A stretch of 64,000 bases of DNA from Fictibacillus phosphorivorans (GCF_007673525.1 NZ_VDZU01000001.1:2988055-3052054); one strand, 5' to 3'; positions 50,239 to 59,400 are shown, numbered from the stretch's first letter. Notes: generated from the sequence alone by a model not told the origin. Numbers and translations: made by a program.

Positions 50239-53200
50239 CTAGTTGAATTTAATTTTCTTCAGATCTTCTAATGCTGTATCTGGAATAACTCTATCATTAA
50301 ATACATAAAACACCGGTGAAGTGAATTGCTTAGCACCGTGCTCAAGGCTCACCTTTTCTGAGTACCCCAGTTCAATGACTTCTAAATTGATGTAAGAATC
50401 AACTTGTGTAGCGTTTTGGCCGGCTACAATTTGAAGCAGGTTCTCATGATCATCAGATCCGTAAATCACGCTCCGCTCTACTGTCATTTCCTGCTCACCT
50501 TTCGCACCAGAAACCATTGTCCACTCTCCATTTTCAGACTGAAAGCTTCCCCAGCTCCTAGCAGGCTCTGGCCCTGGATTTAGGAAACATCCTGTGTAAA
50601 AGTTCTTACCATCCAAATAGCTCTCCATGTACTGGACGATTTCCGTTGTATGACAGAGTACTGGAACTCCTGGCAGCATCAAGAAATATTTATAAATGTG
50701 AACGCCTTTAAACATCTCATGTTTCTTGTAAATAGTAGATATCTTAAGCCCTTTCCACATGTTCCCTTTGTTGTCTTCCTTTTCTACAAATTCAACAGTG
50801 CTTTCTTCTTTTAATAAGGAATGAAGACTCGTGCCTTCAAGAAGACCTGCGATACCGCCGAACCAAGGGTTCCACCACGATTTTGGTGTTGGTTTTGGAA
50901 ACGGTGAATCCATCCACTCTTGGTCTCTGTATTGAAGAGAGAACAACGTTGGTGCGAACTGTGCTGAAGCAAAAATCTTCAGTTCTCCATTATCTACGGA
51001 GTACACTTCGAGACCATCTTTTATCGACTTTTCCAACTGAACGGGTTGATCCTTCTTCATAAAAGCGGCTGATTGTCGTGTAACATGAACAGCACCTAAA
51101 TTCATTTTGGAAGTTAATACATGTATCCCTCTATCGTCTGGTAATTCAATATCAAACTCGGCCTGTGTTAACTCTTCATCTGAAGCGAATAGGTGACTCT
51201 GCAGAATCTCATCGTCTAACTTCATTTCAATAAACCCGTTAAAAAACGAAGACTTATAATCTCTCACAACAGCTTTGCAGTCACCTTTATCAACAAAAGG
51301 ATTTCCACCGTTAACCGATACGTTCATGTGATTGGTCAAACTGGCTGGCTTATCATTCTTTTGAGTCGCAAATTCTCTGAATGATTGCCAATCACGGAAA
51401 GCACCAATTGTCATGGTGATTGGTTCTGTAGCAACTGTTTCTTGAGGAGATAATTTGCCTAACTTATTTTCAAAATACATGAACCAACTGGAGAAATTCA
51501 CCTTTCCCTCTCTTGGCCATGAAATACCTCTAGGGTTGTCATTTCCACGAAGAAAAAGCCAGTTTTCCGTAAGTTTACTAGGATTCCAATAAGATAAGCC
51601 AGATCCCATCGAATCATTTAGTTCAACGTATTTTCCCTCGTAAGGCAATACACCTTTATCTAACATAGGACACATAATTGGCGTATTCAGCCATACTTCA
51701 GCGGCCGTTTCTACACCGCTAATATTTGTTACTTCATCGTACCTTTCTACTAGACCTTCACCGTACAACTTCACAACAGTTGCAAGCTGCAATTCTGGAA
51801 AAGCCTGTGATTGAAAAATTGCTCTTAATCCTGCGTAACCATCTTCTTGCAATGGTTCAATTTTCTCAGGACGAAGTCGCGTTATCTCTTCTGAGAAAGG
51901 TTTGCCGAGCTGAGGCACCATGAATGCCAATTTGTAATCCACATCACCTTTACCAGGTGCGATCCAGTTGTTGAACTTATCTAATTTTATTGTATATTGT
52001 CCGTTGCATACGTGATAAAAATCGTCACACTCTCCAGCGAATTTAGCTCCAATTCCCTGTAAGGCTACACCTAGCTTTTTCGTAAAAGTAATGATATCTC
52101 CATTGGATTTCGTTGCGGAGATTTGGACTTCGGCAGAGTAAAATCCATTCTTTTTTATCACGAAAGGAACAGTTACCGATTGCTTTCCTTTCGGTGCCAA
52201 AGCAACACTCACATTTCGATTCTGAATGGTAACCAATTCTGATGATGGAAGTTCAAAGCTAAATGTGACTTGTTCATCAAAGTTATTTTCAAAGTTAAAA
52301 TAAAGCTGAGAAGAACGACCAACAAAACTAAGGTTACCTGGCGTGTTACAGCTTAATTTAACGGGATACTTAGGACGAATTCCTACTGTAAATTGCGCCT
52401 TTTTCCCATTGATTAATAATTGAGAAGTAACAGCTGGGTGCGTTCTCCAAACACTTTGATCTTCAGTAATCGGATTTACCACGAAAGGAATCTCAATCTC
52501 TTCTTCCTTTTGAACCGTGATTTTTTTTGAAGTCGCAAACTGAATGTTCTTATCGTCCACACCTTGGATCTCTACGGTTAACGGCTTACCTGTTTTATTA
52601 ATCATGTGGTATCGAATCTTGTATTCAGAGCCAAAAACAAGATTAAAGTGTTCAACATCCGCTAAGATTTTATAATCGTCTGTTTCGATGGAGCGAAGCC
52701 CTCTTCCAAAACGCTCAAATTCCATCTTCAAGTTACCGAGAGTCTTATGATTCCAAGAATACTCATAATAATGAAATTCATTTTCGTTGTTTCCATCAGG
52801 TGTCGTTTCAATCGTACGTGTACTGTTTTCGTACCATTTACCATCCGTAAAATAATCTAAAACCGCTTCTGTTTGCATCACAGAAGGCATAAAGTTCATA
52901 AGATGTGTCGTGTCATCCCGATCTTCCCAGAAAAAGCCGCATTTTTTATACAGTGGAACTGCCTTTGTGTTCCCTGGCCATGTATATAGATCCAAACGCG
53001 GCCACTTCATTTCAATCGCTTTTTGAAGCGCTTTTAGTACAAGCTTCTTACCGATCTTCTTACCATGATAATCTCCTCTTACATTCAATAACGGGATGTA
53101 GAGCGCTCCCTCATCTTCTCGATATTCTCCTAAACTGCAATAGCCTACGACTTTATCTCCATCGAGAGCAAGATATAAATGGAGGTTTGATGAGTTCGAT

Positions 53201-53355
53201 TCTTTCTTTAATACTTGTTCTTCAGTCATGATTGAGTTTCCGCCACCCCAGCCATCTTGGCTTTTATTCCACATTTCAGCGACTGCTGCTGCATAGCTCG
53301 GATCATATTCTACTATCGTGATCTGATCAGTGATCTGCGTGTTCAATACTTCCAT
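50239..53355 (-). CDS. GNAT acetyltransferase fused to a large beta-sandwich/mutarotase-like protein
   Basis: A 1038-residue protein. Residues about 12-155 are a GNAT domain (LNVRGDYHGKKIGKKLVLKAL loop, then WPGNTKAVPLYKKCGF). After about 160 come several Ig-like beta domains (for example KTGKPLTVEIQGV and KGKQSVTVPFVIKKNGFYSAEVQIS). From about 800 to the end a region resembles galactose-mutarotase-like folds (SLQYRDQEWMDSPFP, then WWNPWFGGIAG). There is no signal peptide or membrane segment, so it is cytoplasmic. I do not recognise the full-length family. It is transcribed with an amidohydrolase. Confidence 0.75.
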   Translation of the reverse strand: MEVLNTQITDQITIVEYDPSYAAAVAEMWNKSQDGWGGGNSIMTEEQVLKKESNSSNLHLYLALDGDKVVGYCSLGEYREDEGALYIPLLNVRGDYHGKKIGKKLVLKALQKAIEMKWPRLDLYTWPGNTKAVPLYKKCGFFWEDRDDTTHLMNFMPSVMQTEAVLDYFTDGKWYENSTRTIETTPDGNNENEFHYYEYSWNHKTLGNLKMEFERFGRGLRSIETDDYKILADVEHFNLVFGSEYKIRYHMINKTGKPLTVEIQGVDDKNIQFATSKKITVQKEEEIEIPFVVNPITEDQSVWRTHPAVTSQLLINGKKAQFTVGIRPKYPVKLSCNTPGNLSFVGRSSQLYFNFENNFDEQVTFSFELPSSELVTIQNRNVSVALAPKGKQSVTVPFVIKKNGFYSAEVQISATKSNGDIITFTKKLGVALQGIGAKFAGECDDFYHVCNGQYTIKLDKFNNWIAPGKGDVDYKLAFMVPQLGKPFSEEITRLRPEKIEPLQEDGYAGLRAIFQSQAFPELQLATVVKLYGEGLVERYDEVTNISGVETAAEVWLNTPIMCPMLDKGVLPYEGKYVELNDSMGSGLSYWNPSKLTENWLFLRGNDNPRGISWPREGKVNFSSWFMYFENKLGKLSPQETVATEPITMTIGAFRDWQSFREFATQKNDKPASLTNHMNVSVNGGNPFVDKGDCKAVVRDYKSSFFNGFIEMKLDDEILQSHLFASDEELTQAEFDIELPDDRGIHVLTSKMNLGAVHVTRQSAAFMKKDQPVQLEKSIKDGLEVYSVDNGELKIFASAQFAPTLFSLQYRDQEWMDSPFPKPTPKSWWNPWFGGIAGLLEGTSLHSLLKEESTVEFVEKEDNKGNMWKGLKISTIYKKHEMFKGVHIYKYFLMLPGVPVLCHTTEIVQYMESYLDGKNFYTGCFLNPGPEPARSWGSFQSENGEWTMVSGAKGEQEMTVERSVIYGSDDHENLLQIVAGQNATQVDSYINLEVIELGYSEKVSLEHGAKQFTSPVFYVFNDRVIPDTALEDLKKIKFN

Positions 53356-53435
53356 TTTTCTAACCTCCGCTTTTTAATTATCGTACCGTTGTTTCGTTTC
53401 CAAGTTTTTTGAATCATCTTCTATATAGCTTCTTC

Positions 53436-53469
53436 AAAATAAAAAGCCACCCAGAAATAGAAGGGTGAC
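53436..53469 (-). terminator. Second terminator downstream of the 26-residue ORF
   Basis: On the - strand GTCACCC and GGGTGGC form a stem (one wobble) with a 10-nt loop, followed by TTTTTATTTTG. Confidence 0.85.
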
Positions 53470-53487
53470 TTTTCGTACAAAAATACA

Positions 53488-53523
53488 TAAAAAGGCCCCA
53501 GGATGTATACACATCCTGAGGCT
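53488..53523 (-). terminator. First terminator downstream of the 26-residue ORF
   Basis: On the - strand GCCTCAGGATGT pairs with ACATCCTGGGGC (one wobble) around a 5-nt loop, followed by CTTTTTATG. It starts about 16 nt after the stop codon of the small ORF. Confidence 0.88.
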
Positions 53524-53538
53524 CTGATTCACGTTTCA

Positions 53539-53619
53539 TTAACAGATTGAGTTCTCATTAAGAAGGTTGTGTATTGGACAATATAATGTTGTTTTTGTAG
53601 TGTCGAAAAATTTAATCAT
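53539..53619 (-). CDS. 26-residue peptide gene, unannotated-type small ORF
   Basis: The frame starts MIKFFDTTKTTLYCPIHNLL and ends NENSIC. GAGGAGG lies 8 nt before the ATG. A promoter with TTTACT-N17-TACAAT lies about 45 bp upstream and two intrinsic terminators follow, so it has every signal of an independent transcription unit. It is cytoplasmic in composition, with two Cys and one His. I do not recognise it. It may be a regulatory or leader peptide for the GNAT fusion gene, a small toxin, or a metal-binding peptide; none is shown. Confidence 0.65.
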   Translation of the reverse strand: MIKFFDTTKTTLYCPIHNLLNENSIC

Positions 53620-53662
53620 GTCCAACGCCTCCTCATCTTGAAATTTTTTCCTTACCTCTTGT

Positions 53663-53691
53663 ATTGTAAAACAAATGGATATAAAAGTAAA
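53663..53691 (-). promoter_or_regulatory. Promoter of the 26-residue peptide gene
   Basis: On the - strand TTTACT (53691-53686) and TACAAT (53668-53663) are separated by 17 nt. It is downstream of the lysE stop codon and explains a transcript through 53619-53488. Confidence 0.65.
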
Positions 53692-53722
53692 TATAATTTT
53701 CGGAATATTTATTTTTTTGCCG

Positions 53723-54337
53723 TTACGCTAGAATATTCGCTAAAGCTAAGCCTATGATTAATAAACCTGCTCCTTTGTTGATGGTACCTAAGTGCGGCTG
53801 AATACTTTTTGTTAACAGGCTTACCACCATGCTTAAGAACATCCACCAACAGGTAGCACCGATAAACACACCGCTTATTAAGAGCAATGCAATTTGTAAT
53901 GTCATCTCACTCTCACCAAACCCGAGACCTGCAAACATTGCTGTAAAATTCAAAATTGTAACAGGGTTTGTAATCATTAAGAAGAACGTCGAGAAAAACA
54001 TCATCAACTTGCTTTCCCCTGCTAACTGAGCGGCTTGATTTGGTACTTTCTTTAAGAATGTTTTCACCCCTAGGTAGAGTAAAAAGATGGTACCGAATAT
54101 TTTAAGTAACATTTCGTATTGTATCAATAATGATGACACAGCTGAAAAGCCTAGTACTGCAATGCTTGCATAAACAATGTTAGCTGTAACTGCTCCAAAT
54201 CCAGTTAAAAATCCCGCCGACTTCCCTTGTGAGAGTGTTCTTTGTATACAAAGCAGACCGATCGGCCCAACTGGAGCGGATATAGAAAAACCTAGAATGA
54301 TACTCTTTAGTAATAACATTAAAAACTCACTATCCAA
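53723..54337 (-). CDS. LysE family amino-acid exporter (second)
   Basis: A 204-residue, six-segment RhtB/LysE-type exporter. The N-terminal SISAPVGPIGLLCIQRTL is the family signature and the NPVTILNFTAMFAGLG loop follows the third segment. It overlaps the first exporter by 8 bp and is its paralogue. In this family, members export amino acids or their derivatives, and a heteromeric pair is possible. Confidence 0.92.
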   Translation of the reverse strand: MDSEFLMLLLKSIILGFSISAPVGPIGLLCIQRTLSQGKSAGFLTGFGAVTANIVYASIAVLGFSAVSSLLIQYEMLLKIFGTIFLLYLGVKTFLKKVPNQAAQLAGESKLMMFFSTFFLMITNPVTILNFTAMFAGLGFGESEMTLQIALLLISGVFIGATCWWMFLSMVVSLLTKSIQPHLGTINKGAGLLIIGLALANILA

Positions 54338-54950
54338 TCATTAAACGTATAAGTGAAAACATACCGAACAAACATATGATAATTCCTGAGATAACATTAA
54401 TCATAACCATGTGCTGCTGATTCATTCTTCTACTCATCATACTCACTGTAGTTGTTAAAAAGATCCACCAAGCAGCCGATCCGCAAAAAATTCCAACTAT
54501 CAAAGTGATGGAAGAAATAGAACTTGTGTGAGTGTTAACGATACCTAACCCAGCGAATATGGCTGCAAAAGATAATATGGTCATGGGGTTCGTTAATGTT
54601 TGTAGAAAGGTTGTAAAAAAGGCGGAGGAAAGATTACCCTTTTGAGGTGTCCCATTAATAGGTGTTGCTTTAGCACTTAAAATCTTCAGACCTAAATAGA
54701 ATAGGAACACTCCTCCAATAAGTTGAATCCAGGATTGTTGGCTCAATATGAATTGAGAAACCATCGTAAGACCAAGTCCAGCAATCAAACCGTAAATTAA
54801 ATCTGCACACGCTGCACCCAATCCCGAAACGATTCCCACCACACGACCTTGCGCTAATGTGCGCTGCATGCATAATACACCGATTGGTCCAACTGGAGCC
54901 GCTATTGAAAATCCCATGATTAAGCCTTTTAAATAAAGTTCGTAAAGCAC
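54330..54950 (-). CDS. LysE family amino-acid exporter (first)
   Basis: A 206-residue exporter with SIAAPVGPIGVLCMQRTLAQG at the N-terminus and NPMTILSFAAIFAGLG in the loop. It starts 3 bp after the Lrp-family regulator and overlaps its paralogue at the other end. The three genes form one operon, a classic pairing in which the regulator senses the exported amino acid. Confidence 0.92.
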   Translation of the reverse strand: MLYELYLKGLIMGFSIAAPVGPIGVLCMQRTLAQGRVVGIVSGLGAACADLIYGLIAGLGLTMVSQFILSQQSWIQLIGGVFLFYLGLKILSAKATPINGTPQKGNLSSAFFTTFLQTLTNPMTILSFAAIFAGLGIVNTHTSSISSITLIVGIFCGSAAWWIFLTTTVSMMSRRMNQQHMVMINVISGIIICLFGMFSLIRLMIG

Positions 54951-54953
54951 CTT

Positions 54954-55424
54954 TTATTCACCTGAAAAGACATGCGGTTGCAAAGGAACTTCAATCGATT
55001 CTTTTATCGTATCCATCACAATTGTTGTTTTAGTACGAACAACCCCTGTTAGTCCTTTTACTTCATAGCTGATGATTCGATCTAAATCCTTCGTATTTCG
55101 TGATCGAATTTTTAATAAATAATCATCTTCTCCCGCAATATGATGACATTCCATCACTTCTATTAACTCTTCAATACGTGCTAAAAATGGAGCGCGATGC
55201 TCTGGACGCTCTAGTGAAACGGCAACATAAGCTGTTAGTTCACTTCCCACTTTCTCAGCATCAATTCTTGCAGCAAATTCTTTGATCACACCATTTTCCA
55301 TCAAGCGGTTTACGCGTTCAGCGGTAGCTGGGGCGGATAGACCTACCTGAGCGGCTAAGTCTGCCCATTTCATTCTCCCGTTTTTCTGAAGAAGATATAT
55401 CAATTTTCTATCAAATGCATCCAT
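54954..55424 (-). CDS. Lrp/AsnC family regulator
   Basis: A 156-residue protein. Helix-turn-helix is at about 5-55 (LIYLLQKNGRMKWADLAAQVGLSAPATAERVNRL), followed by a RAM ligand-binding domain (HHIAGEDDYLLKIRSRNTKDLD, a VKGLTGVVRTKTTIVM strand). It is the first gene of the regulator-exporter-exporter operon and probably controls it in response to an amino acid. Confidence 0.93.
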   Translation of the reverse strand: MDAFDRKLIYLLQKNGRMKWADLAAQVGLSAPATAERVNRLMENGVIKEFAARIDAEKVGSELTAYVAVSLERPEHRAPFLARIEELIEVMECHHIAGEDDYLLKIRSRNTKDLDRIISYEVKGLTGVVRTKTTIVMDTIKESIEVPLQPHVFSGE

Positions 55425-55501
55425 AACTAAAAACCTTCATTTCGTAGTATTTTTAATTATATTACCTTCTAAAACAAACTAAATCAATAATTTTTATTAA
55501 T

Positions 55502-55535
55502 AAAAAAGAACCTCTTATGTAAGTGAGGTTCTTTT
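55502..55535 (-). terminator. Intrinsic terminator after the YciI-like gene
   Basis: AAGAACCTC and GAGGTTCTT form a 9-bp stem with a 10-nt loop; on the - strand TTTTTTATT follows. Confidence 0.9.
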
Positions 55536-55568
55536 GCAATCGATCATTTTCAAAGGTAGGAACAATAA

Positions 55569-55922
55569 TTACTCAAATACTTGCCTTAATTCAATCTGAC
55601 CTTCCCCGTTTCCTTGTGGATCAGGCATCTTCATCGCCCATTCAACGGCTTCTTCCCTAGAGTTCACATCAATCAGAATAAACCCAGCAATCAATTCCTT
55701 TGTTTCCGTGAATGGCCCGTCCGTAACCACTGGTTTTTCTCCTGGATGCAGAAAAGAGATTCTCATACCATTTCTACTTGGGTGTAATCCTTTAGCAAGA
55801 ACCCGAACACCAGCTTTAACTAATTCTTCATTGTACTTTCGCATCGCTTCATTAAGCTCTTCATTCGGGCGGTTACCACCTTCTGAATTTTTTGAAGCTT
55901 TAACAATCAGCATGAATAGCAT
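55569..55922 (-). CDS. YciI-like/DGPF domain protein
   Basis: A 117-residue ferredoxin-like fold protein with the DGPFTETKELIAGF signature (about 71-84) and a C-terminal GQIELRQVFE. Members often sit beside ECF sigma factors of the DGPF group; here none is adjacent. Biochemical role unknown. Confidence 0.9.
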   Translation of the reverse strand: MLFMLIVKASKNSEGGNRPNEELNEAMRKYNEELVKAGVRVLAKGLHPSRNGMRISFLHPGEKPVVTDGPFTETKELIAGFILIDVNSREEAVEWAMKMPDPQGNGEGQIELRQVFE

Positions 55923-56016
55923 AGCCGTTTCCTCCTTGTATACAAAAACTATTTTTTCTTTTAAGTATACAACGAACGGAAACCCTCAAAATCGACAACG
56001 CCACTAAAGAAATTTA

Positions 56017-57288
56017 TTAAAGAGCTGACCTGCTTAAATCCTTCCTTCGATAAACACTTAGCACTACTCCAATCAAGATAGCGTTTAATAGAATGGGAAC
56101 CAACCCGTAACTAATAAACGGCAGTGACATGCTAGTAAGAGGGAAAAATCCGAACGCCATTCCGATATTACTTACCATTTGAAAAAGTAATAAAGATAAG
56201 CTGCCAATGATCAGAAGTTTTCCAAAGTAATCTCTTACTTGCTGTGTCGCGATAACCACTCTTGCAAGTATTAATAAAAGGATGAGTATAAGAAAAATCG
56301 CTGCTATCCAGCCATAGTGATACGTGATGCTTACAAATGCAAAATCAGTGTGTGCTTCAGGTATGAACTGTTTAATACTCTTATTTTCCCCGAACCATCC
56401 TGCACCAGATATTAACTTCTGAATTTGAAGCACCTGATACCCTGCTCCATCAGCTACTTTTCCAGGATTCAGAAAACCTATCATTCTATCTTTTATAAAA
56501 TACGGTTGATACTGCCAAGAGAAAATACCAATTAATAGTAACGAACCTACCGTAATGCCTGAAACAACACCTTTTTGCCGATTGGAAAATTTGCTCCACC
56601 ATAACATGGACAGTACCATGGCAAAATACAAGTAAGTCGTTGCGATACTTGGTATCATGAAGAATAATAATAGCGAAACCAAGAATAAGAGTATAAATTG
56701 ATAGACTTTAAAGGTATCTCGATTAAAGAAAGAAGCCCAGGCAATCATAAAGAATGGCAGTGCAACAATGCTTTCAATTGTTAGCTCTCCGATTAAGAAG
56801 AATGGCTTCCCATTAATCGTACCACTAGAAAAGAAGAGCAAAGATAGCAGCAACACAGTACCTACCCCATAAAACACCCATCCCCACCTTACTAACTTCC
56901 GATAATCAACAAACATCAGACCTAAAGCCACAATCATGCCAAGGACAACCAATATTATCTTTCTCATTAAAAAGTAATGATTGCTATCATACCCCAAAGA
57001 GAGTATAGGTAAAAATCCTAGTAAGAGTACAGAAGTCAATAACGCGACCAAGACCCAATCAATTCTTGGACGATGAATCTTGTTTAACTGAATACCTAGC
57101 GTGATTGGACTTCCCATTTGCTCAATCGCTTTTTGTTCAGCATCCACTTCAGAGTATCCTTTATTTACCCATCGCATTTTTGCTTCTTTCATATGATAAT
57201 TCAACTCAGCAGAAACTTGTGCTTTTGCTTCCTTTGAACGAATCTGATTTGTAACTTCGTTTAGAAACGACTTTCTGCGATTTTCCAT
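56017..57288 (-). CDS. FtsW/RodA/SpoVE family protein with N-terminal cytoplasmic prefix domain
   Basis: A 423-residue SEDS protein. Residues 1-75 form a soluble helical prefix (VSAELNYHMKEAKMRWVNKGYSEVDAEQKAIEQMG), as found ahead of various permeases under PadR control. About ten membrane segments follow. SEDS features include DYRKLVRWGW, the extracytoplasmic loop with AGWFGENKSIKQFIPEAHTDFAF, and LTSMSLPFISYGLVP near the end. SEDS proteins polymerise peptidoglycan. This copy is conditionally expressed, being in an operon with a sigma factor and PadR regulator. It overlaps the PadR gene by 28 bp. Confidence 0.9.
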   Translation of the reverse strand: MENRRKSFLNEVTNQIRSKEAKAQVSAELNYHMKEAKMRWVNKGYSEVDAEQKAIEQMGSPITLGIQLNKIHRPRIDWVLVALLTSVLLLGFLPILSLGYDSNHYFLMRKIILVVLGMIVALGLMFVDYRKLVRWGWVFYGVGTVLLLSLLFFSSGTINGKPFFLIGELTIESIVALPFFMIAWASFFNRDTFKVYQFILLFLVSLLLFFMIPSIATTYLYFAMVLSMLWWSKFSNRQKGVVSGITVGSLLLIGIFSWQYQPYFIKDRMIGFLNPGKVADGAGYQVLQIQKLISGAGWFGENKSIKQFIPEAHTDFAFVSITYHYGWIAAIFLILILLLILARVVIATQQVRDYFGKLLIIGSLSLLLFQMVSNIGMAFGFFPLTSMSLPFISYGLVPILLNAILIGVVLSVYRRKDLSRSAL

Positions 57289-57698
57289 TCCGCTCCTCCT
57301 ATCAACTGCTGCAGAATGACTGATGACCGTTTTTCCTTATGATCTGCTTGCTTCAATAATCTTTTCCCTTTACTTGTTAACTGATAATACTTGGTTTTCT
57401 CTTTCGATAGCCATTCAGATTGAACGACTCCTTTACACTCTAAACGGTGCAACAATACATAGAGAGATCCTTCATTGTCATCAAATTGTTTTACCCCGCG
57501 TGCAATAAGTAAGTTCGCTAACTGATAACCTGTCTTTTCTTGGTTCAACAACTGCAAAATATTTAATACAATCTGTTCCTTATCTTCTTGATTACTCCAT
57601 TTATTCTGTATGATTTCGCGATGCTTTTCGGTGAACCTTACTTGTGAAAAGGTTTTTTCGTCCATGATTTTCTTTAAGTTTTTTAAACGGTTCTCCAT
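57261..57698 (-). CDS. PadR-like winged-helix regulator
   Basis: A 145-residue protein starting MENRLKNLKKIMDEKTF. The winged helix is at about 42-110 (YQLANLLIARGVKQFDDNEGSLYVLLHRLECKGVV, then KYYQLTSKGKRLL). ATG 57698 with GGAGGG 6 nt upstream lies 2 bp after the sigma stop codon. The pairing with a prefix-domain membrane protein is the usual PadR context; it likely regulates its own operon. Confidence 0.9.
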   Translation of the reverse strand: MENRLKNLKKIMDEKTFSQVRFTEKHREIIQNKWSNQEDKEQIVLNILQLLNQEKTGYQLANLLIARGVKQFDDNEGSLYVLLHRLECKGVVQSEWLSKEKTKYYQLTSKGKRLLKQADHKEKRSSVILQQLIGGAEWKIAESRF

Positions 57699-57700
57699 CC

Positions 57701-58234
57701 CTAACCCTCCAAACATATTTTCAATAGTTCTTTAGCTCGGCGCATTCTTGTTTTGACTGTATTGTCACTCACTTCAGTCACTAAAGCGATCTCTTTAATA
57801 GACAGCTCTTGGTAATAAAAAAGATAAATAACCTCTCTATATTTGATTTCCAACTGCATAATTGCATGGATTAAGTTCTCATCATCTTCTTTTTGAATGA
57901 CTTCATGCTCAACTACATCCACCTCAGTTCGATGAAAAGAAGGCTCTTCTTCTGTGGGGATAACTCTATTGTTGTACCAACTTTTCAAAAAGTCCTTACA
58001 ATGGTTAATGGCAATTCGCCATAGCCATGTTTTAAATTTTGATTTTCCGTTATATGTATGCAATGCGTTATAACACTTAACAAAGATATCTTGTGTTAAA
58101 TCTTCAGCAACACTTGTATGGTTCACATAGGAATAAACTAGCTGCAGCAAGTCTTGTCCGTGCTCATTCATAGCTTCATTTAAAATGTGCTCTTTATCTT
58201 CAGCCGAGATCACTTCAACTAACATATTTTCCAT
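57701..58234 (-). CDS. ECF-type sigma factor
   Basis: A 177-residue protein. Region 2 is VAEDLTQDIFVKCYNALHTYNGKSKFKTWLWRIAINHCKDFLK and region 4 is YREVIYLFYYQELSIKEIALVTEVSDNTVKTRMRRAKELL. There is no anti-sigma gene; the PadR-like gene occupies that place. GGGGGGATT precedes ATG 58234. It is the first gene of the sigma-PadR-FtsW operon. Confidence 0.92.
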   Translation of the reverse strand: MENMLVEVISAEDKEHILNEAMNEHGQDLLQLVYSYVNHTSVAEDLTQDIFVKCYNALHTYNGKSKFKTWLWRIAINHCKDFLKSWYNNRVIPTEEEPSFHRTEVDVVEHEVIQKEDDENLIHAIMQLEIKYREVIYLFYYQELSIKEIALVTEVSDNTVKTRMRRAKELLKICLEG

Positions 58235-58294
58235 ACCAATCCCCCCTCTCTTATTATTAGACGACGAACGATGATTGCAAGTTTTTGTTAATCA

Positions 58295-58321
58295 AAAAAA
58301 ACAGCGTTTAATAACGCTGTC
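58295..58321 (-). terminator. Intrinsic terminator after the SMP-30 gene
   Basis: ACAGCGTT and AACGCTGT form an 8-bp stem with a 4-nt loop; on the - strand T8 follows. Confidence 0.92.
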
Positions 58322-58327
58322 CTGCTT

Positions 58328-59209
58328 TTACCCTTTGAAAGAATATGATGGCATTCCTTTCACACCTGGTCTTACTTTAAACAACCCGCCCGCTTCTGGA
58401 AATCTTTCTAGGTTCTCTGCACTTGTATTTTTCCTAGCTGTTGTTACATACAACTCGTCCATATTTTCTCCGCCAAACGTGCATGATGTAACATTTAATG
58501 ATGGGATGGGAATAGAATATAGCTGTTCGCCTGTTTCTGGGTTCCACCGGGAGACTTGCGCACCGCCCCAATGAGCGATCCAAAGCATGCCCTCTTCGTC
58601 AATCGTCATTCCATCTGGAGCACCTACTCCTTCTGGAAAGGAAATCACTTCTGTTGCATTTTGGATATGGCCCGTTTGAAGATCATATTGGAATCTCGTT
58701 ACTTTTTTCGTTGGTGTATCAATTAGATACATATAAGATTGATCAGGCGACCACGCCAAACCATTCGAAATCGTTAAATTTTCTCGCTTCTTTTCCACAT
58801 GAAGATCGTGATCTAAACAATAAAGAGAGCCTTTTTCAGCTTCTTCACTTAAACTCATCGTTCCTGCCCAAAACCTACCGAACGGGTCACACTTCCCATC
58901 GTTAAAGCGATTCTCAGAAAGCTCTTGTTCAGGGTCAACAATAGGTGTAAGTTTTTCCGAGTTAAGATCTAGAAAAAAGAATCCGTTCTGAAGAGCTACG
59001 ACTACACCATCTGACTCCCTCGGTACAACCGTTCCTACCATCTGATCTAGTTGAATCTCTCGATTTTGGTGGGAGCGTGGATCGTAGATGTTTACCTTTT
59101 TATCTAAAATGCTAACCCAATACAAGACGCCTTGTTCCGAGTCCCAGCACGGTCCTTCACCTAAAGATGCTTTTGCAGGTAGAACTAATTCAGCTTCACT
59201 ATTAAACAT
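58328..59209 (-). CDS. SMP-30/gluconolactonase/regucalcin-like protein
   Basis: A 293-residue six-bladed propeller. The motifs are LGEGPCWD (metal-binding Glu), RFNDGKCDPFGRFWAGTM, ISNGLAWSPD and GAPDGMTIDEEGMLWIAHWGG, which are the metal and substrate loops of the SMP-30 family. It hydrolyses sugar lactones such as gluconolactone, probably with a divalent metal. Monocistronic. Confidence 0.93.
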   Translation of the reverse strand: MFNSEAELVLPAKASLGEGPCWDSEQGVLYWVSILDKKVNIYDPRSHQNREIQLDQMVGTVVPRESDGVVVALQNGFFFLDLNSEKLTPIVDPEQELSENRFNDGKCDPFGRFWAGTMSLSEEAEKGSLYCLDHDLHVEKKRENLTISNGLAWSPDQSYMYLIDTPTKKVTRFQYDLQTGHIQNATEVISFPEGVGAPDGMTIDEEGMLWIAHWGGAQVSRWNPETGEQLYSIPIPSLNVTSCTFGGENMDELYVTTARKNTSAENLERFPEAGGLFKVRPGVKGMPSYSFKG

Positions 59210-59372
59210 GATTTATTCCTCCCTTATCTATGATATATGTAAATGTATCTTCATTTAGATAACTTTGTGCATTAAGTATATCACGAAGTATTTATCACTT
59301 TATTAAAGAATCTAGGAAGACAGTATAATAATATTTTCTTCTATAAGTCTACTTTTCTACCTTAAACCTATC

Positions 59373-59400
59373 AAAAAAGTGACGGATTCCCCCGTCACTT
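59373..59400 (-). terminator. Intrinsic terminator after the chemotaxis receptor
   Basis: AAGTGACGG and CCGTCACTT form a 9-bp stem with a 6-nt loop; on the - strand TTTTTTG follows. Confidence 0.9.
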
